A DNA stretch of 64,000 nt. It comes from CAVRJC01 sp964505725 (lineage in GTDB: Bacteria; Actinomycetota; Acidimicrobiia; IMCC26256; DASPTH01). The translations under genes were made by a program, and so were the position numbers. Below are positions 40,190-48,148 of the stretch, in pieces (positions within the stretch are counted from its first letter, which is position 1; every line of letters begins with the position of its first letter). The notes beneath the pieces are model-generated. The model ran no database searches. It was not told the DNA's origin and saw only the letters and a program-made list of their open reading frames with translations. The DNA is taken from the NCBI GenBank assembly GCA_964505725.1, contig CAZDJK010000067.1:12011-76010 (forward strand), written 5' to 3'.

Positions 40190-40687
40190 CTAGCCGAGGG
40201 CGCGTTGGTAGTGCTCGTGCACCGCGGCGTCGAAGCAGACGAAGCGGACCAGCTGCACCGACGTGAGGGTCGAGCGGACGGTGTCGACCGCGATCCGCGT
40301 CGCCTCCCGCACCGGGTAGCGGTAGGCGCCGGTGCTGATGGCCGGGAACGCCACCGATTCGGCGCCGATCTCGTCGGCGACCTCGAGCGACCGGCGGTAG
40401 CAGCTCGCGAGCAGGCGGGCCTCCCCGGCGCGCCCGCCCTGCCAGACGGGTCCGACGGTGTGGATCACCCAGGTCGCGAGCAGGCGAAAGGCCGGGGTGG
40501 CCTTGGCGTCGCCGAACGCGCACCCGCCGAGGCCCCGGCACGCCTCGAGCAGCTCGGGCCCAGCGACTCGGTGGATGGCCCCGTCGACGCCGCCGCCGCC
40601 GAGGAGCGACGTGTTCGCCGCGTTCACGATCGCGTCGACGTGCTCGGCCGTGATGTCGGCGAGCGAGGTCTCGAGCCGGGGAGTCAC
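40190..40687 (-). CDS. Macro-domain protein (ADP-ribose binding/hydrolysing)
   Basis: A 165-residue macrodomain: [46 protein letters not shown] and [15 protein letters not shown] form the ADP-ribose site. Such enzymes remove ADP-ribose or hydrolyse O-acetyl-ADP-ribose. The GTG at 40687 gives the complete domain. An alternative GTG at 40849 lies 8 nt after a TACTAT box and would add 54 Pro/Ala-rich residues, so the start is uncertain. Confidence 0.88.
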   Translation of the reverse strand: MTPRLETSLADITAEHVDAIVNAANTSLLGGGGVDGAIHRVAGPELLEACRGLGGCAFGDAKATPAFRLLATWVIHTVGPVWQGGRAGEARLLASCYRRSLEVADEIGAESVAFPAISTGAYRYPVREATRIAVDTVRSTLTSVQLVRFVCFDAAVHEHYQRALG

Positions 40688-40939
40688 GCGGCGGACCCGG
40701 GCCGAGGTGAGGGTGGGGGTGCGGGGACCGAGCGCGCGGACCCCCGGTTTGGCTCGGGGCGCGACGGGATCGGCGGAACCGGGAGCCGGGACACCTTCCT
40801 GCGCATCGAAATCCTGCGCGTGGAAGAAACCCCTTGCGCTCGGGTCCACAACCGAGCATAGTAACACCATTGTAATTCCAGCTGGGTGATTTCAGCGGCC
40901 TCCGGTCCGCTCCCAGCCCCCAGTCGAGGGAGTCCGCGC

Positions 40940-41260
40940 ATGCCCGAGCCCTTGAGCCCCGTCACGTCGAGCCTGGCCGCACTCGTCGCCGCCCACCGCT
41001 TCGCATCGAGCGACGGGCGGCGGTGGCAGGAGGAGGCGAACTGCCTCGGCGTCGACCCCGACCTCTTCTTCCCGGAGCGGGGCGCGTCCACCCGGGAGGC
41101 CAAGGCGGTGTGCCGGAGCTGCGAGGTGCGGGGCGAGTGCCTCGAGTACGCGCTCGCGCACGGCGAGAAGTTCGGTATCTGGGGCGGGCTCTCCGAGCGG
41201 GAGCGGCGCCGGGTCCGCCGCCAGCGCGCCCTCGAGCGGCGCAACGCCATCGGCGCCTGA
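40940..41260 (+). CDS. WhiB-family iron-sulfur transcription regulator
   Basis: A 106-residue Wbl protein with C35, C58, C61 and C67 (C-X22-C-X2-C-X5-C), which hold a [4Fe-4S] cluster. The Trp-Gly turn GIWGGLSERERRRVRRQR and a basic tail follow. GAGGGAG lies 7 nt before the ATG. It is convergent with the formiminotransferase gene. Which Wbl subclass it is cannot be fixed from sequence alone. Confidence 0.93.
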   Translation: MPEPLSPVTSSLAALVAAHRFASSDGRRWQEEANCLGVDPDLFFPERGASTREAKAVCRSCEVRGECLEYALAHGEKFGIWGGLSERERRRVRRQRALERRNAIGA

Positions 41261-41264
41261 CCGT

Positions 41265-42107
41265 TCATCGCGCCCGACGCAGGCGCGCCTCGATCGTCCG
41301 ACCGTCGTCGATCCCGGTGGCGGCGAGGAACGCCGCGTCGCAGCGCGCCAGCTCCGCGGCTGGGAGCAGCCCCACCAGCTCGACGTGCGTCACCTCGGCG
41401 CCGTGCGCGCGGGCCGCGGCGTGCACGGTTCGGCACGCGGCCTGCAGGCCCGTCCGCTCGAGGTCGACCAGGTTCATCGAGACCTGCACCGAGCCGCGCG
41501 ACGCCAGGCGCAGGCCGAGCGCACGCACGCCCGGGAGCCCGCCGTCGCGCTCCCGCACCTCCCGCGCGATCGCCCGCGCGAGCTCGAGGTCGTCAGAGGC
41601 CAGCTCGCAGTTCACCGCCACCAGCACCGGCCTGGCTCCGACGGCGACCGCTCCCAGCCGGGGGTGTGGTGCCCGGGGGCCGTACTCCGGTGCCCGCCCC
41701 GCACGCGCGGCGCGGCGGGCCTCGGGCAGTGGCCGGCGCGCGGGATCGGCGTCCCCGTAGAGGTACACCGGAACCGCCAGCTCGTCACCGATCCAGGCGC
41801 CGAACGCGATCGCCGCGTCGGCGGCCGCCGCGCGGCTGCTCCCGCCGAGCGCGACGAAGGGCACCACGTCGAGCGCGCCGATGCGGGGATGCACGCCCGC
41901 GTGCTGCGAGACGTCGAGGCGCGCGGCGACCGCGAGCGCCAGCGCGCGCGCCGCGTCCTCGGTGTCCGGTCCCGCGAGGGTGAGCACCGTACGGTGGTGG
42001 TCGGGGTCGACGTGCACGTCGAGGAGCGCCGTGCCGCACGCACGCGTGAGCTCGTCGATCACCCGGGTATCCCGTCCCTCGGCCACGTTCGGCACGCACT
42101 CCAGCAT
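41265..42107 (-). CDS. ftcD: Glutamate formimidoyltransferase (FTCD N-domain type)
   Basis: A 280-residue folate-dependent transferase. The characteristic start LECVPNVAEGRD, DPDHHRTVLTLAG and HAGVHPRIGALDVVPFV are present. It lacks the cyclodeaminase domain. No histidine-degradation gene is adjacent. A 5-formyl-tetrahydrofolate recycling role, known for some members, is possible. TACTTT ends 8 nt before ATG 42107; the divergent LLM gene starts only 25 bp away. Confidence 0.9.
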   Translation of the reverse strand: MLECVPNVAEGRDTRVIDELTRACGTALLDVHVDPDHHRTVLTLAGPDTEDAARALALAVAARLDVSQHAGVHPRIGALDVVPFVALGGSSRAAAADAAIAFGAWIGDELAVPVYLYGDADPARRPLPEARRAARAGRAPEYGPRAPHPRLGAVAVGARPVLVAVNCELASDDLELARAIAREVRERDGGLPGVRALGLRLASRGSVQVSMNLVDLERTGLQAACRTVHAAARAHGAEVTHVELVGLLPAAELARCDAAFLAATGIDDGRTIEARLRRAR

Positions 42108-42115
42108 CGGGACGA

Positions 42116-42125
42116 AAAGTAGGCT
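42116..42125. promoter_or_regulatory. Overlapping divergent -10 boxes
   Basis: Plus strand TAGGCT (42120-42125), 7 nt before ATG 42133; minus strand TACTTT (42121-42116), 8 nt before ATG 42107. The boxes share two bases. Each -35 would lie in the other gene's coding sequence, so firing should be mutually exclusive. Confidence 0.6.
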
Positions 42126-42132
42126 CCGCCGC

Positions 42133-43137
42133 ATGCGGATCGGGCTCGCGCTGCCGCAGTACGACTACTCGGTGGCGGGCGAGCCGCGGCTGGCGTGGTC
42201 GACGGTCGTCGAATACGCCCGCGTCGCCCAGCGCGCGGGCTACGACTCGGTGTGGATGTCGGATCACCTCTTCCTCGATCTCACCCGGTACGGAGGCCCG
42301 CCCGACCGGAGTGGCGCGTTCGAGCCCCTCGTCTCGCTCGCGGCCCTCTCGCGAGTGGTCGACCGCGTCCGGCTCGGCACGCTCGTGCTGTGCGAGGCGT
42401 TGCGGCCGGCGTCAGTGCTCGCGAAGAGCCTCGCCACGCTCGACGTGCTCGCCGACGGCCGCATCGACATCGGGCTCGGCGCGGGCTGGTACGAGCCGGA
42501 GTACGAAGCCATCGGCATGGCGCTGCCGCCACCCCGTGTGCGCCTCGCGCGCCTCCGGGAGGCGCTGTTCGTGCTCCGCGGGCTCCTCGGCGGCGGGCCC
42601 TGCTCGGTGGACGGCGAGTTCCACCGTGCGAACGGCGCGGTGAACGAGCCGCGGGCGCGCCAACGGCCGCGCCCGCCGATCGTGGTGGGCGGAAAGGGCG
42701 ACCGCCTGCTCGAGGTCGTCGCCGAGCTCGCCGACGGCTGGAACACATGCTGGGTGTGGACTCCCGACGCCTACCGCGACCGTCTCGACGCGCTCGACCG
42801 CGCGTGCGACAAGGCCGGACGCGACCCGGCCACCGTGACCCGCACCCTCGGCCTCTACGGGCTGTGCGGCGAGAGCGAAGCCGACCTCGAGCGCCGCTAC
42901 CGGCGCCTGCGGGAGCTGAGCCCGGCGGGCGTGGTCGGCGACGCCTCACTCGGCGAGTGGCGCGCGGGACGCCTCGTCGGCACCGTCGACCAGGTCCGGG
43001 AGCAGGTGGCCGTCTGGGACGGGCTCGGCGTCGAGCTCCTGATCGTCGGCGTGGGCGCGGTCCCGTTCGCGGTGACCTCCCCCGACGACGTCGAGCTGCT
43101 GGCGGCCGCGGTCGGGAGCGCCGGAAAGCGGCCGTGA
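42133..43137 (+). CDS. LLM-class (F420-dependent type) oxidoreductase
   Basis: A 334-residue luciferase-like monooxygenase-fold protein. Seen motifs are RIGLALPQYDY, GYDSVWMSDHLF, RVRLGTLVLCEALRPASVLAKSLATLDVLADGRIDIGLGAGWYEPEY and RPPIVVGGKGDRLL. The pattern fits actinobacterial F420-dependent members more than FMN ones, but cofactor choice is inferred. A leaderless start at ATG 42133 is predicted. Confidence 0.87.
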   Translation: MRIGLALPQYDYSVAGEPRLAWSTVVEYARVAQRAGYDSVWMSDHLFLDLTRYGGPPDRSGAFEPLVSLAALSRVVDRVRLGTLVLCEALRPASVLAKSLATLDVLADGRIDIGLGAGWYEPEYEAIGMALPPPRVRLARLREALFVLRGLLGGGPCSVDGEFHRANGAVNEPRARQRPRPPIVVGGKGDRLLEVVAELADGWNTCWVWTPDAYRDRLDALDRACDKAGRDPATVTRTLGLYGLCGESEADLERRYRRLRELSPAGVVGDASLGEWRAGRLVGTVDQVREQVAVWDGLGVELLIVGVGAVPFAVTSPDDVELLAAAVGSAGKRP

Positions 43138-43185
43138 GCACGGGTGGCGGTAGCCTGGTGGTCATCCCCGGGAGGGCGAGGTCGA

Positions 43186-43353
43186 GTGTTTGGTCTGGGT
43201 GCACCCGAGCTGTTGATCATCCTGATCGTGGTGCTCCTGCTCTTCGGCAGCACCCGGCTCCCCAAGCTGGCCCGGTCCCTGGGCCAGGCCGGGCGGGAGT
43301 TCAAGAAGGGCGTCGACGACGAGCCCTCCGAGGGCGACTCCAGCTCGAGCTGA
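43186..43353 (+). CDS. tatA: Sec-independent translocase component TatA
   Basis: A 55-residue protein with one N-terminal helix [27 protein letters not shown], the FG hinge and an amphipathic helix QAGREFKKG, then an acidic Ser tail. It forms the twin-arginine pore. GTG at 43186 follows AGGGCGAGG by 3-5 nt; TAGCCT at 43151 may be its -10. It lies 60 nt before an ECF sigma gene. A tat gene next to sigE is also known in other actinobacteria. tatC is not in the window. Confidence 0.92.
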   Translation: MFGLGAPELLIILIVVLLLFGSTRLPKLARSLGQAGREFKKGVDDEPSEGDSSSS

Positions 43354-43413
43354 GATCCGGCACCGCCGGCGTGCGGCCGGGAACCCGGAGGGTCCCCGCG
43401 GTCGTTGTTCTCG

Positions 43414-43923
43414 ATGCCTGACGGCGTCCCCACGTGGGAGGAGGTTGCCCGCGACCACGGGCAGTTTCTCTACCGCGTGGCCTACCGCCTGGCGGGCAAC
43501 GACGACGACGCACAGGATCTGGTGCAAGAGGCGCTCATCCGGGTGAAGCGGGGCCTCGAGCGCTACGAGCCCGGTTCCCTCGAAGGCTGGTTGGCCCGCA
43601 TCGTGACGAACGTGTTCTACGACGAGATGCGGCGGCGGAAACGGCGCCCGACCGATCCGCTGCCCGACGATCCGGCCCCGGTGCTTCCCCCGTCACCGGC
43701 GGCCGACGAGGCGAGCACCGAGCTCCCCGAGGAGATCCAGCGCGCGTTGGACGACCTGCCCGACGAGTTCCGGGTGCCAGTGGTGCTGTGCGACGTCGGC
43801 GACCTGTCGTACGAGCAGATCGCCCAGGCCACCGGCGTGCCGATCGGCACGGTGCGCTCGCGGCTCCACCGGGGCCGGCGCATGCTGCGGGCGACCCTCA
43901 TGGCCGGCGGGGTCACGGGGTGA
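43414..43923 (+). CDS. ECF sigma factor (SigE-like)
   Basis: A 169-residue ECF sigma factor. Region 2 shows FLYRVAYRLAGNDDDAQDLVQEALIRV and GWLARIVTNVFYDEMRRRKRR; region 4 shows LDDLPDEFRVPVVLCDVGDLSYEQIAQATGVPIGTVRSRLHRGRRML. ATG 43414 is chosen; an in-frame TTG at 43405 is closer to GGAGGG (43387-43392). Anti-sigma and RseB-like genes follow, so release from the membrane on envelope stress is expected. Confidence 0.92.
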   Translation: MPDGVPTWEEVARDHGQFLYRVAYRLAGNDDDAQDLVQEALIRVKRGLERYEPGSLEGWLARIVTNVFYDEMRRRKRRPTDPLPDDPAPVLPPSPAADEASTELPEEIQRALDDLPDEFRVPVVLCDVGDLSYEQIAQATGVPIGTVRSRLHRGRRMLRATLMAGGVTG

Positions 43924-43930
43924 GGCGGCC

Positions 43931-44437
43931 ATGAGCGACACGCCCGATCGCCGGCTCGAGACCGACGCGCTCTCGGGGTACCTCGACGACGAGCTCGATG
44001 CCGAAGCGCGTGCCGAGGTCGAGGCTCGGCTCGCGGAGTCGGCGGAGTGGCGCGCCGAGCTGGAGGAGGTGCGGGCCGCGCGCGCCGCGGTGCGCGTGGT
44101 CAGCCGGCGCGACGCGCCGGACGGCTTCTGGGCGCGCGTGCACGAAGTGGTGGAGGCCGCCTCCACGGATGACTCGGAGGACGCGCCGCGCCCGACGGCC
44201 GACGTCACGCCCATCACCGCCGCGCGCGGGACGCGCCGCAGGCGGATCGGTCGCATCGTCGTCGCCGCGGCCGCGGCGGTCGCGGCCGTCGCCGTCACCG
44301 TCGCGGTGCTGCCCGGGCGCCACACAGTGCGACCGAACGTCGCCGCCATCACCACGCAGCATGCCGCGTCCGCCGCCGGCGCCGGCGAGCCGATCAGCGC
44401 GCTCGCCCCCACCGGCCCGTTGGCAGGCTTCCGGTGA
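43931..44437 (+). CDS. Membrane anti-sigma factor without zinc motif
   Basis: A 168-residue protein. The N-terminal helical domain (LSGYLDDELDAEARAEVEARL) resembles anti-sigma domains but has no HxxxCxxC zinc site and no Cys at all. A single membrane helix (about 114-132) precedes a short extracytoplasmic tail. It starts 7 nt after the sigma gene and overlaps the next gene by GTGA. It probably sequesters the adjacent sigma factor. Confidence 0.85.
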   Translation: MSDTPDRRLETDALSGYLDDELDAEARAEVEARLAESAEWRAELEEVRAARAAVRVVSRRDAPDGFWARVHEVVEAASTDDSEDAPRPTADVTPITAARGTRRRRIGRIVVAAAAAVAAVAVTVAVLPGRHTVRPNVAAITTQHAASAAGAGEPISALAPTGPLAGFR

Positions 44438-45450
44438 GCACGAGCCGGCGGGTGCCGCTCGCGCTGGGGTTGGTGGCGATCGTCGCGGCGATCATCGGCA
44501 TGCTCGGGTTGCGCGCGATCGCGGCGGACGCGCGGTCGCGCGACGCGGCGCGGGTGATCGAAGCGATGCGGCAGGCGCCGTTCCGGTACGACTTCTCCGG
44601 CACCGTCGCGATGGCCTGGCGTGACGACGGATCCCTCCGTCACGCCGACGCGGTCGTGCGGAGCTCGGGCGGCTCGATCGAAGTGGAGAGCGGCTCTCGG
44701 CGGGTCGTCGACGACGAGGGCGACGTCTACGTGTTCGGCAACGGCGGGTGGAGCAGCGTGCTCGCCATGCCGGCGCCCGAGGACCTGCCCGCGCCCGACA
44801 GCACGTGGGCGCTCTCGACGCGTCCGGGCCCCCCGGTTGCGGGCCGGCCCACGACGTTGGTGGAAGCCACGCGCCGGGGCGGTACGCCCGCACTGAAGGT
44901 GCTGTCCGACACCGCAACCGGCCTGCTGCTCGAACGCCAGGTGCTCGACGGCGACGGGCGGGTCGTGCGCTCGATCACGTTCACCGACATCACGGTCGGC
45001 CCCTCGACCGCTCCCGTCGACGAGCCACGTGGGGTCTCGCCGCGCACCGCGCCGGCGCTCGCGACCGTGCCCGCGACGTACCGTGCGCCTCGCGAGGCAG
45101 GGGCGGGCTACGCGCTCGTCGCGCGCGCGAAGAAGCCCGGCGGCGGGATCGAGCTCACCTACAGCGACGGCCTGTTCACCGCCACTGTCACCGAACAGCG
45201 CGGCGACGTCGCGTGGGACGCGCTGCCCGCGCGGGGACACGACGTCGAGATCGGAGGGCACGACGCCCGGACCTACGCGGAGCCGGGCGGCGCCGTGTTC
45301 GTGTGGCAGGGCGACGACGTCGCCTACACCTGCGTGACCGACGCGCCGGCCGACGCGGTGTCGACGATGGTGGCCGGGCTCTCGCCGTCGTCCCGCAGCA
45401 CCGTCGACCAGGTCGTCGACTACGTGCTGGGGCCCTTCGGCTGGGGATAG
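44434..45450 (+). CDS. RseB/MucB-like sigma regulatory protein
   Basis: A 338-residue exported protein: an N-terminal membrane or signal segment (PLALGLVAIVAAIIGMLGL), then a two-domain LolA/RseB-like beta structure (AMRQAPFRYDFSGTVAMAW, LLLERQVLDGDGRVVRSITFTDI), then a C-terminal domain (VQGDDVAYTC-like region). RseB proteins sense lipid or polysaccharide and protect the anti-sigma factor from proteolysis. Overlap with the anti-sigma gene supports that role. RseB is best known in proteobacteria. Confidence 0.78.
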   Translation: MSTSRRVPLALGLVAIVAAIIGMLGLRAIAADARSRDAARVIEAMRQAPFRYDFSGTVAMAWRDDGSLRHADAVVRSSGGSIEVESGSRRVVDDEGDVYVFGNGGWSSVLAMPAPEDLPAPDSTWALSTRPGPPVAGRPTTLVEATRRGGTPALKVLSDTATGLLLERQVLDGDGRVVRSITFTDITVGPSTAPVDEPRGVSPRTAPALATVPATYRAPREAGAGYALVARAKKPGGGIELTYSDGLFTATVTEQRGDVAWDALPARGHDVEIGGHDARTYAEPGGAVFVWQGDDVAYTCVTDAPADAVSTMVAGLSPSSRSTVDQVVDYVLGPFGWG

Positions 45451-45492
45451 GTCACCGCTCGCCGGGGCGACCCGTGAAGCGCGGTCGAGGGG

Positions 45493-45765
45493 TCAGCGGG
45501 TGAGGGTGGTCTGCTCGATGCGGCGGCGACGGAGGATACGGCGACGCTCGCGCTCGGAGGCCCCGCCCCACACGCCGTGGTCGATGTGGTACTTCAGCGC
45601 ATACTCGAGGCAGTCCGACTGCACCGGGCACTGCGCGCAGATCCGGCGCGCCTTGTCGACCCCGACCCCGTCGGAAGGAAAGAATTCTCCCGGCGACAGC
45701 GAACGGCACCGGGCACGGAGCATCCAGTCCTGTTCCTGGTGGTCGGGCGGGATCATGTCGTCCAT
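45493..45765 (-). CDS. WhiB-family regulator, second copy
   Basis: A 90-residue Wbl protein with C20, C43, C46 and C52 (C-X22-C-X2-C-X5-C), GVWGGASERERRRILRRRR and an acidic N-terminus, most like WhiB2/WhmD. GAGGTG lies 5 nt before the ATG. The 238-bp upstream gap (45766-46003) contains two TACCG boxes on the minus strand and no gene that I can support. Confidence 0.93.
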   Translation of the reverse strand: MDDMIPPDHQEQDWMLRARCRSLSPGEFFPSDGVGVDKARRICAQCPVQSDCLEYALKYHIDHGVWGGASERERRRILRRRRIEQTTLTR

Positions 45766-46003
45766 CGGGCACCTCGGTGCTCGGGCAGATGGTGAGCCAA
45801 CACCGGTACAACGGTAAGAGACTCGCCCCGGTTCCCTACGGTTACCGCTCGGTTCTCCTCAGGTCAGGCCCGCCTGGGGTCGCCCGATGGTACGCCAGTC
45901 CGGGGTCGGAGGGAACAACCCGCCGGGCGGGCATCCCCGCCGTCCCGGTTGGGCCGGTGGGCCCCGGAGCGGCGCACGCGAGGACGACCGCTACGCTCGC
46001 AGC

Positions 46004-46276
46004 ATGTCCATGGAGCCCGAGGAACTCGAGGAAATTCCGCCGCAGGGACACGTGAAGGTCGTGTACCTGGGACCCGTCGCACCACACTGGGAGGTCCAGG
46101 GGGTCTTCGGCGACGGTCGCACCATCGACGAGTTCCGCCAGCGGGCTCTGGCCCGGCTCCAGCTCCTCCCTCCCCACGATCCCCAGTTCCGCCGGAACCG
46201 TGAGCGGGTCGCCCGCGACGCGGAGCGGGAGCACCTCATCCTGGAGTGGGACCTCGGCTACGAGGAAGAGGCGTAG
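46004..46276 (+). CDS. Small acidic hypothetical protein
   Basis: A 90-residue protein of unknown function: acidic head (EPEELEEIPPQGHVKVVYLG), a compact middle with PHWEVQGVFGDGRTIDEF, and a charged helical tail. TACGCT ends 6 nt before ATG 46004; a second ATG lies 6 nt downstream. It is convergent with phoU, with only 9 bp between stops. Confidence 0.72.
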   Translation: MSMEPEELEEIPPQGHVKVVYLGPVAPHWEVQGVFGDGRTIDEFRQRALARLQLLPPHDPQFRRNRERVARDAEREHLILEWDLGYEEEA

Positions 46277-46285
46277 CCCGCTGGA

Positions 46286-46999
46286 TCAGGCGTCGGCGGG
46301 GCTGAGGCCCTCCGGCGACGGGTGCTCGCCGGTCACCATGAAGTTGACGCGCTCCGCGATCGTCACCGCGTGGTCGGCGATGCGTTCGTAGTGCCGCCCG
46401 ACGAGCGCCATCTGCACCGCGAGCAGGACCGTCGGCTCGTCGCGCCCGCCGCCGGCGAGGATGTGCCGGAAGAGGCTCTTGGTGAGCTCGTCCATCGCGT
46501 CGTCCATGTCGGCCAGCGCGGCCGCCCAGTGCGGATCGGCGTCGGCGAACGCGTCGATGGCGACGCGTGTCTGGTTGTTGGCCTGTACGCCCATCTGGCC
46601 GATGATCCCACGCAGCTTCGGGTCGAGCTGGTGCGGGTAGAGGCGGCGCGTGGTCTTGGCCACGTTGACCATGAGGTCCGCGCTGCGCTCGAGCTCGTGG
46701 GCGACCCGCATCACGGTCACGAGGAAGCGGAGGTCGTTGGCGATCGGCTGCTGGCGCGCGAGCAGCAGGAAGACGCGGTCCTCGATCGAGTGCGTGAGCT
46801 CGTCGATGGTGTCGTCGGCTTCGATGACACGCTCCGCCGCCGCGAGGTCGCTGTCGAGCAGCGCCTGGGTGCCGCCCGCGATCGCCTCGGTCGTGTAGGC
46901 GGCGAGTCGGATCAAGTCGACGCGCAGCTCGTCGATCTGCTCGTGGAACAGCTTGCGGGCCTCGTCCTGCGAGCTGTCGGGGACCGGTGTCGTGCTCAC
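46286..46999 (-). CDS. phoU: Phosphate-specific transport regulator PhoU, copy 1
   Basis: A 237-residue, two-bundle helical regulator. Metal-binding signatures are RVAHELERSADLMVNVAKTTR and GRHYERIADHAVTIAERV. PhoU couples PstB and PhoR to repress the Pho response when phosphate is plentiful. GTG 46999 has GGGAGGC 4-5 nt upstream. The only complete PHO-box candidate, 47083-47104, lies in its upstream region. It is not in the pst operon. Confidence 0.95.
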   Translation of the reverse strand: MSTTPVPDSSQDEARKLFHEQIDELRVDLIRLAAYTTEAIAGGTQALLDSDLAAAERVIEADDTIDELTHSIEDRVFLLLARQQPIANDLRFLVTVMRVAHELERSADLMVNVAKTTRRLYPHQLDPKLRGIIGQMGVQANNQTRVAIDAFADADPHWAAALADMDDAMDELTKSLFRHILAGGGRDEPTVLLAVQMALVGRHYERIADHAVTIAERVNFMVTGEHPSPEGLSPADA

Positions 47000-47305
47000 G
47001 GTGCCTCCCTAGGGTGCGGCGGCTCCATCATGGCGCGGCCGTCCGGGATGTGACACTCCGTGCGCACGCCGGGAGACCGACTCTTCACCCCTCGTTCACC
47101 CGCGCGCCATGATCGGGCAACGACCAGGAAACGGTCGGCCCCTACGCTGCGAATCCGTCGAGCTGGCCGTCCACCCCACGGAGGTTCGATGTAGGGCGCT
47201 CGCCGGTTGTGAGTGCGTGGCCGGCGGGGGCTCGGTACGACGGAGTGTGTGGGGCCGGGCAATCCCCCCTCCCGGTCCCCGCACCTCCGTTCCCGACCGG
47301 AGTGG
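47000..47305. other. 306-bp intergenic region between two phoU genes
   Basis: No protein-coding gene is supported. It holds the direct-repeat PHO box at 47083-47104, a plus-strand TACGCT box near 47142, and GGAGG (47180-47184) followed 4 nt later by ATG TAG, a start-stop pair. The rest shows nothing clear. Confidence 0.6.
47083..47104 (+). promoter_or_regulatory. PHO box candidate
   Basis: CTTCACCCCTC and GTTCACCCGCG are two adjacent 11-bp units matching the actinobacterial PhoP direct repeat (GTTCACC plus four variable bases). It is 84 bp upstream of phoU copy 1. Confidence 0.65.
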
Positions 47306-48013
47306 TCAGCCCGGGGCGAGCTCCCGGGCGCGTCGCCGCGGTGGGCGCGACCGTCTCCGGCCCTCGGCCAGGTAGACGAGCTCGGCGATGTTCACCGCGT
47401 GGTCCCCGATGCGCTCGTAGTGGTGCCCGACCAGCGTGAGCTGGACCGCACGCGCGAAGTGGGCGTCGGGATCGGCGTCGGGCTCGCCGCCCTCGACCAG
47501 GTGCCGCAGCAGGCTGCGGTGCAGGTCGTCGACCGAATTGTCCATGTCCTCGACCGCCGCCGCGCCCGACGCGTCGAGGTCGACGAAGGCGTTCACCGCC
47601 ACCCGCAGCTGCACGACGACCCGGCGTCCGAGCTCCTCCACGATGGCGCACGAGGTGGCGTCGGGCGCGTAGGGCGCCAGGCGGATCGTTGCCTTCGCCA
47701 CGTTGACCATGAGGTCGCCGCTCCGCTCGAGCTCGTAGGTGACCCTGGTGGTCGAGGCCACGAAGCGGACGCCCGCCGGCGCCAGCGGCCGCGCCGCAAG
47801 GAGCGCGAGGCAGTCGTCCTCGAGGCTGTGGCGCAACGCGTCGATCGCGTCGTCGTCGGCGATCACCACCTCGGCGGCGTCGGTATCGGCGCGCACGAGC
47901 GCGTCGGTCCCCGCGTTGATCGCGCCTGCAGTGAGCGCTCCGAGCCGGACCACACCGACGCGCAGGTCATCGAGGCTGATCATGACGCTTTCGATCATGA
48001 CGGGTCGCGACAC
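47306..48013 (-). CDS. phoU: PhoU family protein, copy 2
   Basis: A second PhoU-like protein (up to 235 residues) with RVTYELERSGDLMVNVAKATIR and GHHYERIGDHAVNIAELVYL. It is divergent from pstS, so it shares that intergenic regulatory region. The start is unsettled: GTG 48013, ATG 47998 or ATG 47983 are in frame and none has a good Shine-Dalgarno; CGTCATGATC occurs twice there. The tail is very basic (RRRSRPPRRRARE). Confidence 0.88.
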   Translation of the reverse strand: MSRPVMIESVMISLDDLRVGVVRLGALTAGAINAGTDALVRADTDAAEVVIADDDAIDALRHSLEDDCLALLAARPLAPAGVRFVASTTRVTYELERSGDLMVNVAKATIRLAPYAPDATSCAIVEELGRRVVVQLRVAVNAFVDLDASGAAAVEDMDNSVDDLHRSLLRHLVEGGEPDADPDAHFARAVQLTLVGHHYERIGDHAVNIAELVYLAEGRRRSRPPRRRARELAPG

Positions 48014-48036
48014 CGCGGAGAGTGATGCTCCTGAGT

Positions 48037-48058
48037 GTTTCCCGGCTGTTCACCTCCG
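48037..48058 (+). promoter_or_regulatory. PHO box candidate upstream of pstS
   Basis: GTTTCCCGGCT and GTTCACCTCCG are consecutive 11-bp units; the second matches GTTCACC exactly, the first at 5 of 7 positions. A TACGCT box follows at 48097-48102, placing the repeats around -60. Confidence 0.6.
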
Positions 48059-48148
48059 CGTTACTGCGGCGCCACTGCCCGGCAGGGTGTTCTCCGTACG
48101 CTCCCCCGCGACGGCACTCACTGCTCGACTCTCAGGAGGGAACAACTG

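Noticed and set aside
42116..42125. A Shine-Dalgarno site for the LLM gene
   Set aside because: TAGGCT contains AGG, but it fits a -10 box better and no purine-rich AGGAGG match is present.
47109..47375. Short frames between the phoU genes
   Set aside because: They are low-complexity, overlap phoU copy 2 on the other strand, and lack start signals.
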